From assembly GCF_009870125.1 (NCBI RefSeq), contig NC_046679.1:27776001-27840000 (forward strand): 64,000 nucleotides of DNA, read 5' to 3'. Position numbers and translations under genes: made by a program. This document shows, one piece after another, positions 1-13,651 of the stretch. Positions within the stretch are counted from its first letter, which is position 1. Each line of letters starts with the position of its first letter. Source of the stretch: Drosophila pseudoobscura. Lineage: Eukaryota > Arthropoda > Insecta > Diptera > Drosophilidae. The notes beneath the pieces were generated by a model. It did not search any database. It worked only from the letters and a program-made list of their open reading frames with translations, and was not told where the DNA came from.

Positions 1-2517
1 AGGCAAACAAACAACATTCATTACACCAATGGGGAAAGGCAAGAGCAGAAGGAGCAGAAGGAGCAGCAGGCGTATCCTGAGGAATCAGTCAGCGTTTATG
101 AGTGGCTGGGAAATTGGCTGTGACGCATAAAAAATCGAAGGTGTTGTTGGAAAGGTGAAACTTTGAGATGGGTTTTTGAGAATGATATGCTGTACATAAA
201 TTTTAATGGTATATATGGTGCTGCACTCACTGTTCTGGTATATTTTTGTAGGGGCAACAGTGCGTATGAGTGATCTGAGCTACTAGTTTCCTGTGCAGAG
301 CAGCGTATGAGTTACATAAACTATTTATGGAAGGAATTTGTGTCCTAATTGGCCTTACTGGCCCCTTGCTGGGACATGCACTGCATATGAGAGATATTAG
401 CCACTTTCCAGGTAATTCCAGTTTGTGGTTTAACCTGCTTTAAAACTATGCAGGCATTAGTTTTTTCTTGTACACTTTTCAAGCGCAATTAATTATATTT
501 TTCCTGCCAGGGGCTCTTCTGGCAACATATGTATGCATGAGTCCGGCCAGAGAACCCACCGTCGGTGCCACCGACACGAATACGAACACAGAGTACCGGG
601 CAGGGGCCAAACTTTTTTTTACAAAAAATTATGTATAAAAGTACGCAGACCGAAGCCGACACCGGCACGAACACAGACACTTTCACATATTCCGGAAATT
701 GGCGCACACCTTGCAGCCATGCAGCAGCAAGGAATTTTTTTCCATAAGCGTCATAAAACCGGAGAATGACCGACCGGACGATGGACCGATGTACCGATGG
801 GATGATGACGGTGGTCTGCAAAGAGGTGTGTGGTGGGGTGTGGTGCGGTGTGGGAGAGAGCTTGGCTCAGCATGCGGAAATTATAATTTATAGCTCAAAG
901 CTGCGGATGCCAGACCACCTACTGTGATATTATTTTTTCACCCGAAGTGGACTTTAAAATTGGTGCAACTTGAGCCTTAATTGAAGCTGACTGCTGGAAA
1001 TGGCTTGTCGCGGGGGGTGGGGGTCTGTTTGGAGTTTAAGTTTCCGGTGCCGTGCTATCCCCTGACCACTGAAGCATGAATCATTTTCTATGGGACTTTC
1101 AAAGTGTCAAAGAATGACTACAAAAAAAGATATACAAAGGTTTTTGTTTCATTGCACGAATTGGGGCGGAATATTTTCTTTTGTGATGCTAAAACCCCAC
1201 TCTGGCTGCTGGACTAATTGTGTGAAACTTTTCACCTGCCCCGAGCCGAAGCCAAAGCCGAAAAGGCTTAGAACAGTTTCAAATGGGATTTTAAATACTT
1301 TAAGCTATGCTAAAGTATTTAGTAAAATATTTAAATGCACTTTGAACTCTGTTCAGCAATTATTCATCACATTGTTTGCTGAGCAAAACAATAAATTGTA
1401 AAGCTAATTGATGAATTTCCAATGGAGAATTCTGGGGCCTTGGGGCAAAAACCAAATTAAAGTGCAACATTTACACAGGATTTCGCTCTGCCTTTTGTCC
1501 ATTATTTCGTTGTGCAAACATTTATAAAGTTGACCTTTTTCAGGTGTTTACGCAGCGCAAACAAAACTCCACTTTGCCCAGCTGGAGAGCCGGCAACAGC
1601 AAAAAAAAACTGCCCATAAAGTAGTATTTGACAAATGACGTACTTCCTGTCAGCAATACACACACACACACACGACTATGAATGCGAATACAACTGCAAC
1701 GGCATAACATTTGTCGCTTATCGGAAACGCACGACAAAAAAGAAAGGTCGAGCAACTGGGAAAACACTCGCACACTCACATACAATTTCGCACATTGTTA
1801 CACACACAATTCAACAATAAAATAATCCATTTATTGCAGGAATTCATTGAATTTATTTATGAATGCAAATCAAATATTTAACGTGCACAAATGGATGAAA
1901 GTTTACTTAAATTACATTTGTTGAATGCAAACAACTTCAACGGGAGATAGTTTTGATATTAAATTTAATCAAATTAGACCCGGAAAAGCTGTGACACTTT
2001 AAATACCAGAGGCTTTCAGAAAGAACACTTTTAATGAACTGAAACTTTTCAATGGATCTATATATTAATTTAGATCCTTGGGGGCAAAAGTAGTCCACTC
2101 TTTGCTTGGAATGTATAAACAATTCTGTAGCAAATCATATGGCAAAGAATTCGCCTTTCAGTTCCCGACAAGCTTCACACATTTGAGTATAAATATCTGG
2201 AATAATGTAATTAACTTAAAGCATAAATGAAACAGTTTACCAATTTTAATTATCTGAAATGATTTGACTCTTAGCTTTTTTTTCTCGTATCGAAATCTCA
2301 ACAAGCCATTTAAAAAACAAAATTAAATGCAGCATATTCAATGAGAATTAAATTTATTGTTTGTGGGGGGATTTTTTTCAAAGACTAATTATCTGGAAAT
2401 TGCTTAACATAATTGCGAATACAAATGTGCTAATTAAACAATTTTCATTTGGAATAATCAGCGCAATTGCATTTGTAATTATATCAACGCTTTCTCTGTC
2501 GCTGCTCTCTTGAGGGT
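1..2517. other. non-coding region, left edge
   Basis: No gene is supported here. Open frames are short, overlap on both strands and lack splice structure or recognisable domains. The DNA is AT-rich with a short CA run near 1659-1672. It could be an intergenic spacer or an intron of a gene lying outside the window. Confidence 0.6.
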
Positions 2518-3232
2518 CTACGATCCCGAACTCAGATCGGTTTTCATGAGATAGTGCAGACGATCCTTTTGCTTGGGTGTCAGCTGAAAGAACTTTGTAA
2601 CGAATCGGTTTATTTCCCGTTTTGAGTGCAGTGGCGGCCAACGACTATTGTAGCACAAGATGCTGAAAGGGAAAATCAATCTATGGAAGGTGCTTCTCGG
2701 GATTTTGGATGTTTACCTACCGCCTCAGGACAAACTGATTGATGGCCCTGTCTTGAGTGTCTATGAAGTACTGCATTTCATCGTGGAAATGCTTGTCGTA
2801 CTTTTCCTTGGCCTCCAGATACCTCACATAGCAATTCAGATCGCTGTTGGGAATGGAATATCATGTACATACGGGACACATCATGTGGATTAGTTGTAGA
2901 ACTTACTAGGAGAACGACATAATATTGTAGCTGGGGTGTTGACTGACATCCACATCGTCGTCGAATTTTCTTGGATGCAGCACCCAATCTTCGAGGTCCA
3001 GAAGAGTGGTGTCCGCATACCGCATATTCATAGTGCTCTGCCTGAATATAGTGGACATGGATTTGGTGAGCGACTCCGCGACCTCCGCTTTCAAGCCGGA
3101 GACACGGGCCGGAGACACGTGGGTTCCTCGTCTCACTGGTATTGTGTGTCCTCGCAGGATGGAGGCCAACGACTTGGTTGACTTCAGGCTGTCGCGATGG
3201 GAGGCCCTACGATCAAATTCGTCAAACGACAT
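2518..3232 (-). CDS. hypothetical protein, 197 aa, three exons
   Basis: I do not recognise this family. Exons on the minus strand are 3232-2907, 2843-2721 and 2662-2518, joined by two short introns with GT..AG ends. Phases match exactly (326+123+145 nt, 198 codons including stop), which argues that the gene is real. The start is MSFDEFDRRASHRDSLKSTK. The first half is basic and rich in Ser and Arg. The middle, from about residue 85 (LEDWVLHPRKFDDD), and the end are charged and probably helical, with aromatic and Leu residues in LNCYVRYLEAKEKYDKHF and RFVTKFFQLTPKQKDRL. There is no signal peptide or membrane segment. It stands alone, about 8 kb from the arrestin cluster. Small lone genes of this type in flies are often male-biased, but that is only a guess. 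Confidence 0.75.
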
Positions 3233-6158
3233 ACTGGCAATTTTCCCGTATGTTTTGCTGTGTTAATAAAAGGTTAAACAAGTTTGTGGCGGCGCCCTGA
3301 GATATTCTCCCAGGCACACTTCTCATTGATTGTTTGATTAAAAAACACTTAAACCAATACGAGTATCATAGTCCTCATCATTGGCGGCTGCCTTTAAGCA
3401 GTGGATGTTAATTAATAATATTTATTGGTAGACAACAAAAACAAAAAGACGCAACGAAATTCCGTCCATGATTTACCCGCAGAGATCTGGAATTGAAAGT
3501 GCTGCAGCCTGCACCGTGTGGGCTCTTTATTTGCAGAGCCATCCACATCGGCATTTCAAAAATCATGCATTAATTTTTAATTTCAACAATCAGGCATCCG
3601 CTGGAGGCCATGCCGTACGTTCTGTACGTAAAAAATGCAAAAATTGCACACAATTAACGGCAGGGCAGGGCACGGGCGGGCAGGGGAGGGCAGGGGAAAA
3701 AAATCAACGTCAAAATCATTCCACACATTTTTGCCCCATTAAATATGTATTCACGCGTTTAATTTCATTTTGCGGGCAATATGATGGAGCAGAGCACAGT
3801 ACACTGTACAGAACAGAACAGAGCCATTTGAGAGCCCGACCACAAAAGTGGCTCATTGAGAGGCACAGGACTCCACTCCACACTCCACTTCATGCCAAAT
3901 GTTTGCCCAGCAAAAACATGGCCGCAAATGTTGAGTCTATTAACCGAAAGCCCCACCAGATGCCTGGGCACGTGTGCAATGAAAACAAACGAGCCCATTA
4001 TTACACTTTCTTTGACTCCCCCCACATACCGCCATACCACCACACCGCCACACCGCCATAGACCCCATTAACGATGTGTTATGGTCTCAAGATGCCGCTC
4101 CTAGACGGGCCTTGAACTTTGGCCAGCCGATGGGCCATCTGAATTGAACTCTAATTGCACATAATGAATTGCACACATTAGGTCAACGAACAGAGCTGGG
4201 AGAGCAGGCTAATGGAAATGCAATGAACTATTTATGAGCAGAGGGCCAGGCACTTACTCTGGAGAATGCCAGCGAACGAGTGGCCAAAGTTTGATCACGA
4301 ATACAAATTATTAAAGCCGGGCAGTGGCAGTGGCACCTGAATTCCCTTTAAATTCTCCTGGCTTTGGGCCAGCAGCTCCCTAGAGAAAATACTGACTAAA
4401 ATGTGAACAGAAAATCCAATTTATTACAGTCCACACCAGGCCGGCCCAGTCCGATGTGCCGATGGACATTAATTAGCAGGCCGGACACGTAAAAGGTATT
4501 AAGTGCAAACTCAATTGGCCAAAAAGGTGGTGGGGGCGGCCTGGGATTCCGATCAAATTTGATGACACACCGCAGGCCAAAACGATTGGCAAGCCCCCCA
4601 GAGGAGTGGGTGGAAATTCAACCTAAATAATTAACAAAAATAAATCACAGTTTTTCGTGCAACCTTAAACCAGACCAGAGTCTATCGCTGGCGATTTTAA
4701 AGTGCACTTAGTACAATGTTCGTCAAACAATATAAAAAGCTGCGGATAATCAATGATTAAATGAAATATTCTAGGGGATTACTAGTGTAATTAAACACAT
4801 TTCTGCCAATTGTCCGAGACCGAAGTTATGCGGGAAAAAAGAGATTGTTTAACCTGCAGAGTGCGGGCCAGAATGCTTTGAAATCCATTAAGGTATTAAG
4901 TTAACTCTCCACTCCGGCTGAATATTAATAAAATATGTGTATGTATGTAGAATGGCAAATTTGTTTTTCAATGGCAAAGTAAAACAATTTCACTTATGCC
5001 AGAGATATTTCATTTTGTCACACAAATGCATGCTAAGCCCTCGACTCCAGTGTCGCCTAAGCCCCACACAAATCCTCATATGATCTGTGTCAAACATACG
5101 CCCACAGCTGGACAAATGTTTGAACATCTCAACAGTTGAGCAGTTGAGAGGACATTTTGGGGACATTTTTGGATCTGACTGGGTCCATGGTCAAGTCAAG
5201 TTTTAATTTATTTGATAACTAGAAAATTACACACCTTCTCGAGTAGAAGAATGGAATGGAGATGGCATTTGTGTACAGTTTCGCAGGCAATTAATTTCGT
5301 AGCTCTCTCTCTATCTCTCTCTCTCGTAGCCACTATTCACGTCAGGGCGAACATATTTTAATTTGATGAAGACCTAATAGTGTTCTGTTCGGAAACATAT
5401 GTGCCCCCTGCACAACTTGTGAAAGGGGGCAAAACTTTGAATGCAAATGAGTTTACATATTGCGAGAGGGAAAAAGTTCAAGTTGAACAAAACACACACA
5501 CACACAAAATGCAGGCGATTCCCATGGGGATTTACTACTCAACAAAGCATCTGCAGAGATTCTAGAATATAAAAGTTGGCCCGTTTCGTGGCGAAATCAT
5601 TCGAAGGAACACAAGGCCTCGTACATTCCACTGAGTCATCAGGTTAATTCAATTTGAGTTGTAAGCAAATTTTGCACAAATTAAATGCATAAACTTTTGC
5701 CATTGACATAGACATACCACACACCCACACACACACAGAAAAGAGCGAGGAGCAATAAATTTCAGAAAAGTGTTTATGTAAACGACTCTGATTGTGTCAG
5801 AGAGAGTGGTGCCAAAGTGGCAGAAAGACCCATCGCATCGTCTGGTTGCACTCTGTCACCAGGGAAGCGGAACATAAAGCCGATTTTTTCGCCTGGAAAA
5901 TGGCAAAGCGATAATAAATCTTCCGCTCGAAACAAATCACAGCAATTCCATTATATACACATTTAATGATGTTGAGGGCCCACCACCACCGCCTCACAGA
6001 AAGCCAGCCAGAAAGCGGCCTTCTATGCGAGTCCCAAATCCAAATCCAAATCCAAGTCCCGAGCCAACGAGCCAGAGACAATTACTTGCAGCCCGCGAGC
6101 AATTTGTACGACTTCTTCGCCGACAATGGCTGTGTGAAGCTGTGAGTTTTCAGCGAAT

Positions 6159-6210
6159 GGTCGGTCGGTCCGTCGGTCGGTCCATCGGTCGGTCCGTTGG
6201 TCCTTTGGTC
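6159..6210. repeat. GGTC/GGTCC short tandem repeat
   Basis: Near-perfect tandem GGTC units with occasional extra bases run for about 50 bp. It is a simple-sequence expansion in non-coding DNA. Confidence 0.85.
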
Positions 6211-8544
6211 GCCTGCAACATGGCCAAGTTGTTAAAATAATCACAAGAAATGGCATTGCACAGGGGAATCGGGATGAGCAGAGACAAAGTTTGTGCAGCC
6301 TTTTTGCTATTGCCATTGCTATTGCTATTGCAAGTGCTATTATTTTTAATTAGCAAAATTTCTTTATGCATTGACACTGGCAGAGAAAAGGTAGTGCAAG
6401 TATAGCCCAAAGTCGTTCATTAATTAGTGCGCACCGCCGCAAAGTATGCAGCGCTTTCTGTGTTGTTCTCTGCATTTCTCACACAGCTGCAGAATGGCTT
6501 TACCTTTGGCACGGATACACACAGACACAGAGGGTCCGAGAAGCTCAGGAGCACCGGAGCACAGGAGCACAGGAAAGGAGTGCCACATGTACTCTTGGAT
6601 GTGGGCACTAAACTTTTTGCCACCTGCATTGCCTCAGAGCGTCATGTCATCACCTTTTGCTTTATATTTACCCATAAATCTGCCACGAAACAGAAAAGTG
6701 GAAGCAGCGGGATAGTGGGGGTACACATGAAGAGCTTCCCCCACCCGATCCCCGGGGAAGGAGCTGCTTATTAGTTTTGACATCCGAGTGCAATGCACTC
6801 CCGCCCCTCCCACTTTCAGCCAGAGAGGTGAGGTGTTTCGCTTGATGACTAGCAATCTTCATTTTTATCATCAAAATATACATATTTTTCTTGTTTACCG
6901 CCCCGTGGAGCCCGAACGTGGAGCAACAGCCTGAGGACTGACATAATTTATTGGAGGCTCCCCATGCAATTTTTAAAGTTATGACAAAAGAGTTTACCTT
7001 TCTCCTTTGCTTTGATGACCACCCTTCGGCTGTTGCTTTGTCAGCGCACCATTTTGTGTCTGTTGGAAATTGTTGGCCAAACAACAACACTTCTGGCTCC
7101 TGACCATCACGGGACATGGCATTTTCGGTGGAACTTCGGTGCCTTTACTCCTCCAAAAATGTTTACTGCCGTCTGGAATTTCACTCTGGCTGTGGCTGCC
7201 ATGTCCTCAAGCAACAACGCATCGAGTAGCTGGCTAACTATACACCAAAACATAAAAAAATACAAAAACTAAGAGAATATCATAAAAGTTTTCAACTTTT
7301 CCAATTCACTAAATGGACGAAAAGGACGAAAAGAGGGAAAAGGCAAGGGTACAGAGTACAGGGTACAGAGAGAGAGAGAGATAGCTGGGAATCTGGACCC
7401 TGTCCGAAATGCCATGCTCACGTTGCGATGTTGACCGCATCACGCTCCAGAGCATAAAGCAATTACAGTGGCGTGCATGGAATCCGGGAATCCATCGACA
7501 CGCACCTCCTCCTGAAGGCATTTTGATTTATGAAATTTGCCGAGCAACAACCCAGGGCTCACGACACCGAAGAGCAGCAGCTTTACCACCAGCAGCCACT
7601 CATCCAAAGGGGTTTTGGGCCAGCAGCGGGGGCGTGGGCGTGGGCGGAGGGGATAAGACGATTTGATTTTGCGCCAGTCATTGACTTTGGCTAACCAACT
7701 TTCTGACACAGCACTCCACGCTCCCCGACGTGTGTGCGAGCACCTGCAGTCAATTGAATAGAAGAACTGAACCCTCATTGCACACTGCATTTTCGGAAGG
7801 AGAGTCTCGGAAGGAGAGAAAAACTTTGCCGGCTGTCTCCGCATCCTCATCTCATGCGCTCCTCTGCTTTGTGGCTCTGGAAAAGTAGCTTAGACTGTCG
7901 TCGACGTACAGAAAGAGAAAACTTCACTCAGAGCCACGGCTTAAATCTTGTCAATTGCCATTTTCGTATGGGGGCTTTCATCTAGTTTTTTCACTCTCTT
8001 CTGTTCATTTTTCTTTTCTCTTTTTTCAGATTTGTGTGCTGTGTGTGTTTTCCTTCTGTTTTGGTAACAAGTGACAATAAAGTTTTTAGTTTTCGGGTGG
8101 GAGTGCGTGACGAGTTTCTGCCATTAGCAAAAAGTTGGGCACAACTTTTCTGGTTTATAAGAGACACGGCAGCAGAGAACGAGAGAAACGAGGGAAAACC
8201 ATAGTGTTAATGAAGCTATAATGAGGCTGAGGCCTTGCAAAATTGTATGATATAGTTCACCCGAAGAAAAGCAGCAAAAGAGTGGGGTTTCTTAAAGGCA
8301 AGGGCCTATCCCATAAAGTTGTTCAACAAAATTGGTTTTCTTTTCAGGCGGAGGGGCACTAATCACAAGTGCCCAATCATCTTTATGGCTCGAGTCAACA
8401 CACAAACAGAAACACAAACCCACTATTCTCGATTCTGATGTCGATGTCGATGTCGATGCCAGGACCTCCGCAAGATTGCTGCCATCAAAGCCGCTGAAAT
8501 TCGTTTGTTTGAGTGAAATTCACTTGCGATTGTTGTGCAGAGCA

Positions 8545-8571
8545 GTGTGTGTGTGTGTGTGTGTGTGTGTG
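8545..8571. repeat. (GT)n microsatellite
   Basis: An uninterrupted GT run of about 27 bp. It is non-coding and probably length-polymorphic. Confidence 0.95.
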
Positions 8572-10923
8572 AGTGTGGCTGGTGCCACCACAATCAATGC
8601 AGCAACAGCAAGAAGTACAAGAATACAGTATTGTGGAGGATTGTGGAGTGGCAGCAAGAACCTACAGCAGGCAGGATATGGTGGCGGTAGGATGCTGCGG
8701 ATGGTTGGATGATGCTGCGCACCGAGCAGTGAAATACCCGTGAAAGCCGCAGCACACAGAGCCGCACAGATCCCGAGCTAAGTAAAGGAACAAACTGTGG
8801 AGCTCGCTCACTCGCATGTGTGCCCTGTGTGTCTGCGGCATGGCGCAAAGGTGCAAAGCATTGGGATAAACAAAAAACACGAAACACGAAACAAAAACCC
8901 AGCCAACAGGAAACGGAAGCCAGCGGAAAAAAGATGTAGCCAAACCCCGAACGAACCCCAATCGAATATCCAAAAAAAAAACAAGACACAAAAAATGCTA
9001 ATTTTGTTTCGCTTTTTTGTGTCGTTGCTATAAAACCCCTGAGAGAGGCGCCAGACTTGGCCAGCAAATTGGGCCCGAAACATGTCTATCTATAAGGCTA
9101 TATGGCTGTATGGCGAAAGTATCTATAATCCATTAGATGCGGCTAAATCGGGGAAATCAGCTCAGACGAGCGGCAGAATCAATTGCTGGCACTTGACACA
9201 TGAATAAGTGGCTTTTACACTGACATTCGAAATAAATTAAATTAGAAAAGTCTGAACAGTGCCGGGGGACTTGTTCATCGCAAAAACGCACAAATTTCTC
9301 GTGTGCAGGAGCCCTTAAAATTGTTATTTATATTTAAAAACATTCCCTCTAACTATACGGCATGTTGTTCTATTCCTTTTGCCGCCTTGGGGCATAATCT
9401 CGACTAATTTGCTTTTTCTGTTTTTCCAGTCTCCACACACAAACCGAAAAACAAGCAAACGAATGAGAAAATACACCAACAGCAACAGCATCAGCATCAG
9501 AATCCCGCACACTGGTTATGCATTTAGCTTAGTCCAGAGTTTGGCACTCGGACATGCCAAAGCCAAATGCCAATTACCACGAAAATGCCATTGAGTAAGC
9601 CATTTAAATGCAAGAGGGCCGACAGACCGGAGGACCGACCGAGGAGCCGTGGGGTCCTCCTCCGTGGGGCATTCGGCACGCTGGAAATTACTTAATGCCG
9701 CCATTAGTGTTCAGCGCATTCGCCTAACTCGATTTGACTGCCACTACAACCTGGTAACGTGGCCAAAACACGCATACCTCGAGTACCAGGCGCCCCGCTG
9801 GAGTGTCTGCCATCCCTGCGAGGCTGCAGTTAACGTTAACCTCCGGCTAATGAGTGGCTGAGAGCGTGTGCTTATATAATACTCACAGCTTGAGGAAAGC
9901 TGATTAATATGTGAGCAAAACTGTTTCCAATATTTAATGCCCAAGTGTCAATTGCACTAAATCCGCTTACACTTCAGGCGGTAATGCACACTTTTAGCGG
10001 AGGAGGAAAAGAAGAGGCTTGGGGGCTGGAGGCTTGGAGGTACCAGCAGCTCACAAATGAGAGGTTACGAGAGGGAGCATTCAAACAGATTACCAACTGC
10101 AAAGTTCAGTCGCATGTGGGGCAAACGGGGAACACAGGGAGTTTAGTGGGTGGTCGGTTGGGCGGAGAGGGATGGCGGGACGGGATGGGACGGGATGAGA
10201 TGAGACCACGGTAAGTACGGGTCTGCTAACAAATGCGCGAATGATAAAAACTAAACATGTCCGTGCCGTGGCTCTCCGTGTGGGTCCTTTATTTCTCGTT
10301 GTCCGGAATATTGTTATTGTCCCCGGTTGATGGTTGATGGCTTTTTGGGCGTGCCTGGGGCTAAATTTAAGCATTCCCACTAACACACAATGAGTGTAGG
10401 TAGGGGTGGCAATATAATCATGAATTGTATTGTCCCTGAACTTTTCAAACTTTTGAAAGGTTACTATCTGATTTTAAAACTGACTTTTTCACGATTCAAG
10501 AAAATGTTCCTGTTGCCAACTGCTCTGTTCTGTTAAACAAAGCAGTTCATTTTGTACAGAGACTTTTGGGACACAATTTTATAAAAAACTGCTGTAACTT
10601 TTCGTATGCCAGAGTACTTTATTATATCAAAATATACATCTGCAGATACCATAAATATAACAATTATAAACGTTATAGCTTCTTGTATGAAAAATATAAC
10701 AGTCTTAACGAAACAAATTCCATAAACTTTTCTATAACTTTTTCAACCCCTATAACTTTTGTCATACGAAACACTTAATTTGTGCTGTGCTACATTATAC
10801 ACCCCCATAAAACAGCTATGTATAACATCAATAACAGTATAAGCTTAAGCGTACCAGTGGGCACTTAACAGCCGAAAGCAGTGGAGCTTAACAGCAGCAA
10901 GCAGTTCACTGCAGTGCAAGCTG

Positions 10924-12866
10924 TTACTTTTCAAAACTCTGATTGACGAAACCTGCATTGGTCGCATTCGCTGAGAGATTTGGCGGGGGACTTGGTATGC
11001 TGTAAACGGGATAAAGGGGTGCAAATTCGTTGATGCCAAACGCATGGATCTCCTCCTCATTGATATTTCCGCGGGGCGTGTGACGGGACTCCTCATATTT
11101 GGGAGCATCTATACGGCATATACGAATATAAGTACAGCAATTATTAAGAGTGTTTTCAACTTACATATATCCCCTTGACTGGGTGTCAAATCGTTGGGCA
11201 CACTCCCCAGGGCCGTGACCACAGGCAACTCGTCTGCAGGACCGTCATAGCGAGCACTGCGTCGTATTGGCTGCTGGACAACAATCCCCGATACGGCCAG
11301 AGGCATGGTGCCAATCGTCACGGGCATGATCATCAGCTGCTCCTCGCGGAGGCTCTTGACCAACGCCACCACCTCCACCTGGTAGGCAATCTGGATGAGA
11401 TTGCTTAGCTCCACACAGGTGGGAGGCGTGGAGGGTACGGGCAGGCCAATGGTCAGGGAGCGGGTGCACTGTTTCAGCACGGCATCTCCTTTCGCTCTGG
11501 AGATGATAATGCGTTCGACGCGTGCGTGTTCCGGACTTAGGCTGAAGTAGCGGACGAGCATCACCAGGGAGAGCCGGAGCTCGGAGACGGCCACACTGCT
11601 GTTGTTCACCACCACAACGGTGACGGGGATCTTCTGCCCAGGCACATATCCCGCCTGGGGCAGATTCAGCTCCAGCTTCAAGGGATCCGTCTTGCAGGGA
11701 CCACAGCAGAAGGTGCGATACCCCTCGCTGTGTGCCGCCAACTGGGGAAGGGGCAGGAGAAAATGAATTTCCCCGTCACAATTATCATGACTTACCCGAA
11801 GCTGTGGCGTTTCAAAGTTCAGATCCATCATCTTGAGCACTGTGAATCCCGTGGTATAGGCCTGATCGTATTTCCAGGGTCGAATGAGCAATACTTTGAC
11901 TATATAGCGAATGCAGCCATAGCGACCCTCAAAGGACGAAGGGCACTGGTATGGCAGCTGGCAGGAAAAGTTATAGTTGTGCACCCCAGCCTGTATGGTG
12001 TGTCTGTTGTTGTCTGTCCGAAGAGGTACTGATATAAGTTGATCCAGATCTGATTGGTTTATGACTCACTTTGCTCGGATCCCACCAGATATGTGTTGTA
12101 TGATAGATAGTCTTCTCTGCCCGCATACTGCTTAGTAGATCCCAGACTCTTTTCACTCCATTTGGTGATGGAGTAGCCGACTACCTTGAGCAAGACAGCT
12201 ACACAGAGAGAATGAGAGAGAGAGGGGATACGAGTTTATCTTGAGAACTAATTTATAATCTGTTGAGACAGAGATTAACGTAGTTTTAATCTTAACTTTG
12301 TTACCAAACCCCAATGCACTCAATTAAGTCTAAAAATAAACAAAATGTTTAATGAACGAACCTCTTTCCTTTATTTATATAACTAATATTAAAATTTTCG
12401 ATATGGTTTAAGTTCTTTCCATTAATCTGGGAGTTGCCTCATACTAAATCGAAAGGTATTTCCGTTCTAATCTTATAATATATTCCGTTTGGCGTCTTAT
12501 CAATCAACTTCACACATTCCCCAGACCAAAAGAATTCCTCAAGTAAAGTCAATGTCGTCATAAAAATATATATATCGCCAGTGCATACATATATGTATAC
12601 CCCTATCGTTATCGGGGAAATATTTATAATACACTTACTAATCAGAACTTAAATTAAACAACTGCCGAAGCACCTTCAGTGCAAAGAACTCGCAATTAGG
12701 GAAACTACTCGTACTCGTATTTTTAGGTAACTTGGATTTATGTTGATCTACCTTGAACCTCCTTTGGTTTGTCGGACTTGAGAGTCGCACAGCCACCCAC
12801 CAGCTGTCCGGCATAGAAAGTGCCGAATCTATTATTATCGAAGCTGATCTCACACGTAACAACCAT
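10924..12866 (-). CDS. alpha-arrestin Arr-A (ARRDC-like), 407 aa
   Basis: Exons on the minus strand: 12866-12752, 12198-12070, 12013-11796, 11741-11165 and 11108-10924 (1224 nt, phases consistent). Alpha-arrestins are cytoplasmic adaptors that bring Nedd4-type ubiquitin ligases to membrane cargo. The arrestin N-domain begins MVVTCEISFDNN with FYAGQ and contains CPSSFEGRYGCIRYIVKV. The C-domain includes YVPGQKIPV and PSTPPTCVELSNLIQIAYQVEV. The CCxPC signature (FCCGPCKTDP) is present. In the tail, the usual PPxY site reads APKYEES, so the second proline is lost. A conserved PLYPVY motif follows. The 54-bp intron 11742-11795 is in frame and free of stops. It is the leftmost gene of the cluster. 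It resembles the D. melanogaster CG18744-CG18748 group, but the exact orthologue is not determined. Confidence 0.9.
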
Positions 12867-12886
12867 TTTTGACTTGAGGTCTCCCG

Positions 12887-12921
12887 CGATCCACGCTACT
12901 TCGTCTGGGAGCAACGACTAA
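12887..12921 (-). promoter_or_regulatory. core promoter of Arr-A (Inr + DPE)
   Basis: On the minus strand an initiator TTAGTC (A+1 at 12919) is followed by GGATCG starting exactly at +28 (12892-12887). This fits the Drosophila downstream promoter element RGWYV. The implied 5' leader is about 53 nt. No TATA box is seen. The same Inr-DPE spacing and the same GGATCG occur at Arr-E. Confidence 0.6.
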
Positions 12922-12991
12922 ATTAAATGCGCTTCTGGACAGGGTCGTGGTCGTGCTTGGTCGTGCTTGGTCGTGGTGCGGCCGCGTCGTA

Positions 12992-13005
12992 AGATAAGCG
13001 ATAAG
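12992..13005. promoter_or_regulatory. paired GATA sites upstream of Arr-A
   Basis: AGATAAGCGATAAG contains two GATAAG sites, 74-86 bp upstream of the inferred start of Arr-A. It is a variant of the GATAAGATAA element found upstream of Arr-B to Arr-E. Confidence 0.55.
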
Positions 13006-13651
13006 AGCTCTATAGCCGAAGGCGCGAACCGTACTTTTTAGAACAATATGTGCTCACATCGGACATCGAGAATGGAAATCGTATAAGAGTTTGAACACCA
13101 CGCAAACTGTGAGCATTTTTTTCTGGGGGTAAACGACTGGAGAAGTGGATGTTTGGGTTGGTTGCTATCGGTTTTGGGAAGTTAGGCCTTGGCACTGGAC
13201 ATTTTTGTTTTCAAGAATATTTCATGTTTAAGTGATTTTGATAAGAGTTTAGCATTAAGAAAAATGTGGAAGCATATCTTTTGAAGAACGGAGTGTTCAT
13301 GTTCAAACTTAGAACTTAGTCGGAGGATGATATGGAGCACAATATCTCTATATTTATGACATCTTTTCCATGCTGTTTTTGTATTTTCTGATTGCAAACG
13401 TTACGCAGTTACAAACAAAAAATCGCAGGCATCATTTTTCTGGCCATACGGCAAAACCCATATCTGTAGAATTTTAGCTGATTTTGCAACAAAATTAAAC
13501 CCACATTTTGCATACATTTTCTAACGTCTTTAATAACTAATATTTTCATCATTTATTTTCGATTTATTTACATAGTTCGCTTCATATACAAAATAGTTGA
13601 TATATGTATACCTTAAAATTATCTTTCCTATTTCTTTTTGTTGTGAGCTTT
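13006..13651. other. spacer between Arr-A promoter and Arr-B tail
   Basis: AT-rich spacer with no supported gene. Open frames on both strands are short and lack splice structure. Confidence 0.6.

Larger units (their letters stand above)
3233..10923. other. long non-coding region
   Basis: No supported gene. The stretch holds microsatellites and short tandem repeats: hexamers around 6030-6060, GGTC-type repeats at 6159-6210 and a GT run at 8545-8571. The longest open frame (3468-4061) has a composition like translated AT-rich spacer DNA and no domain. The region may contain enhancers or belong to an intron of an off-window gene. Confidence 0.55.

Noticed and set aside
3468-4061. 197-residue open frame
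   Set aside because: Its composition is like translated spacer DNA, with Cys/His/Lys-rich patches, no domain and an overlapping frame on the other strand.
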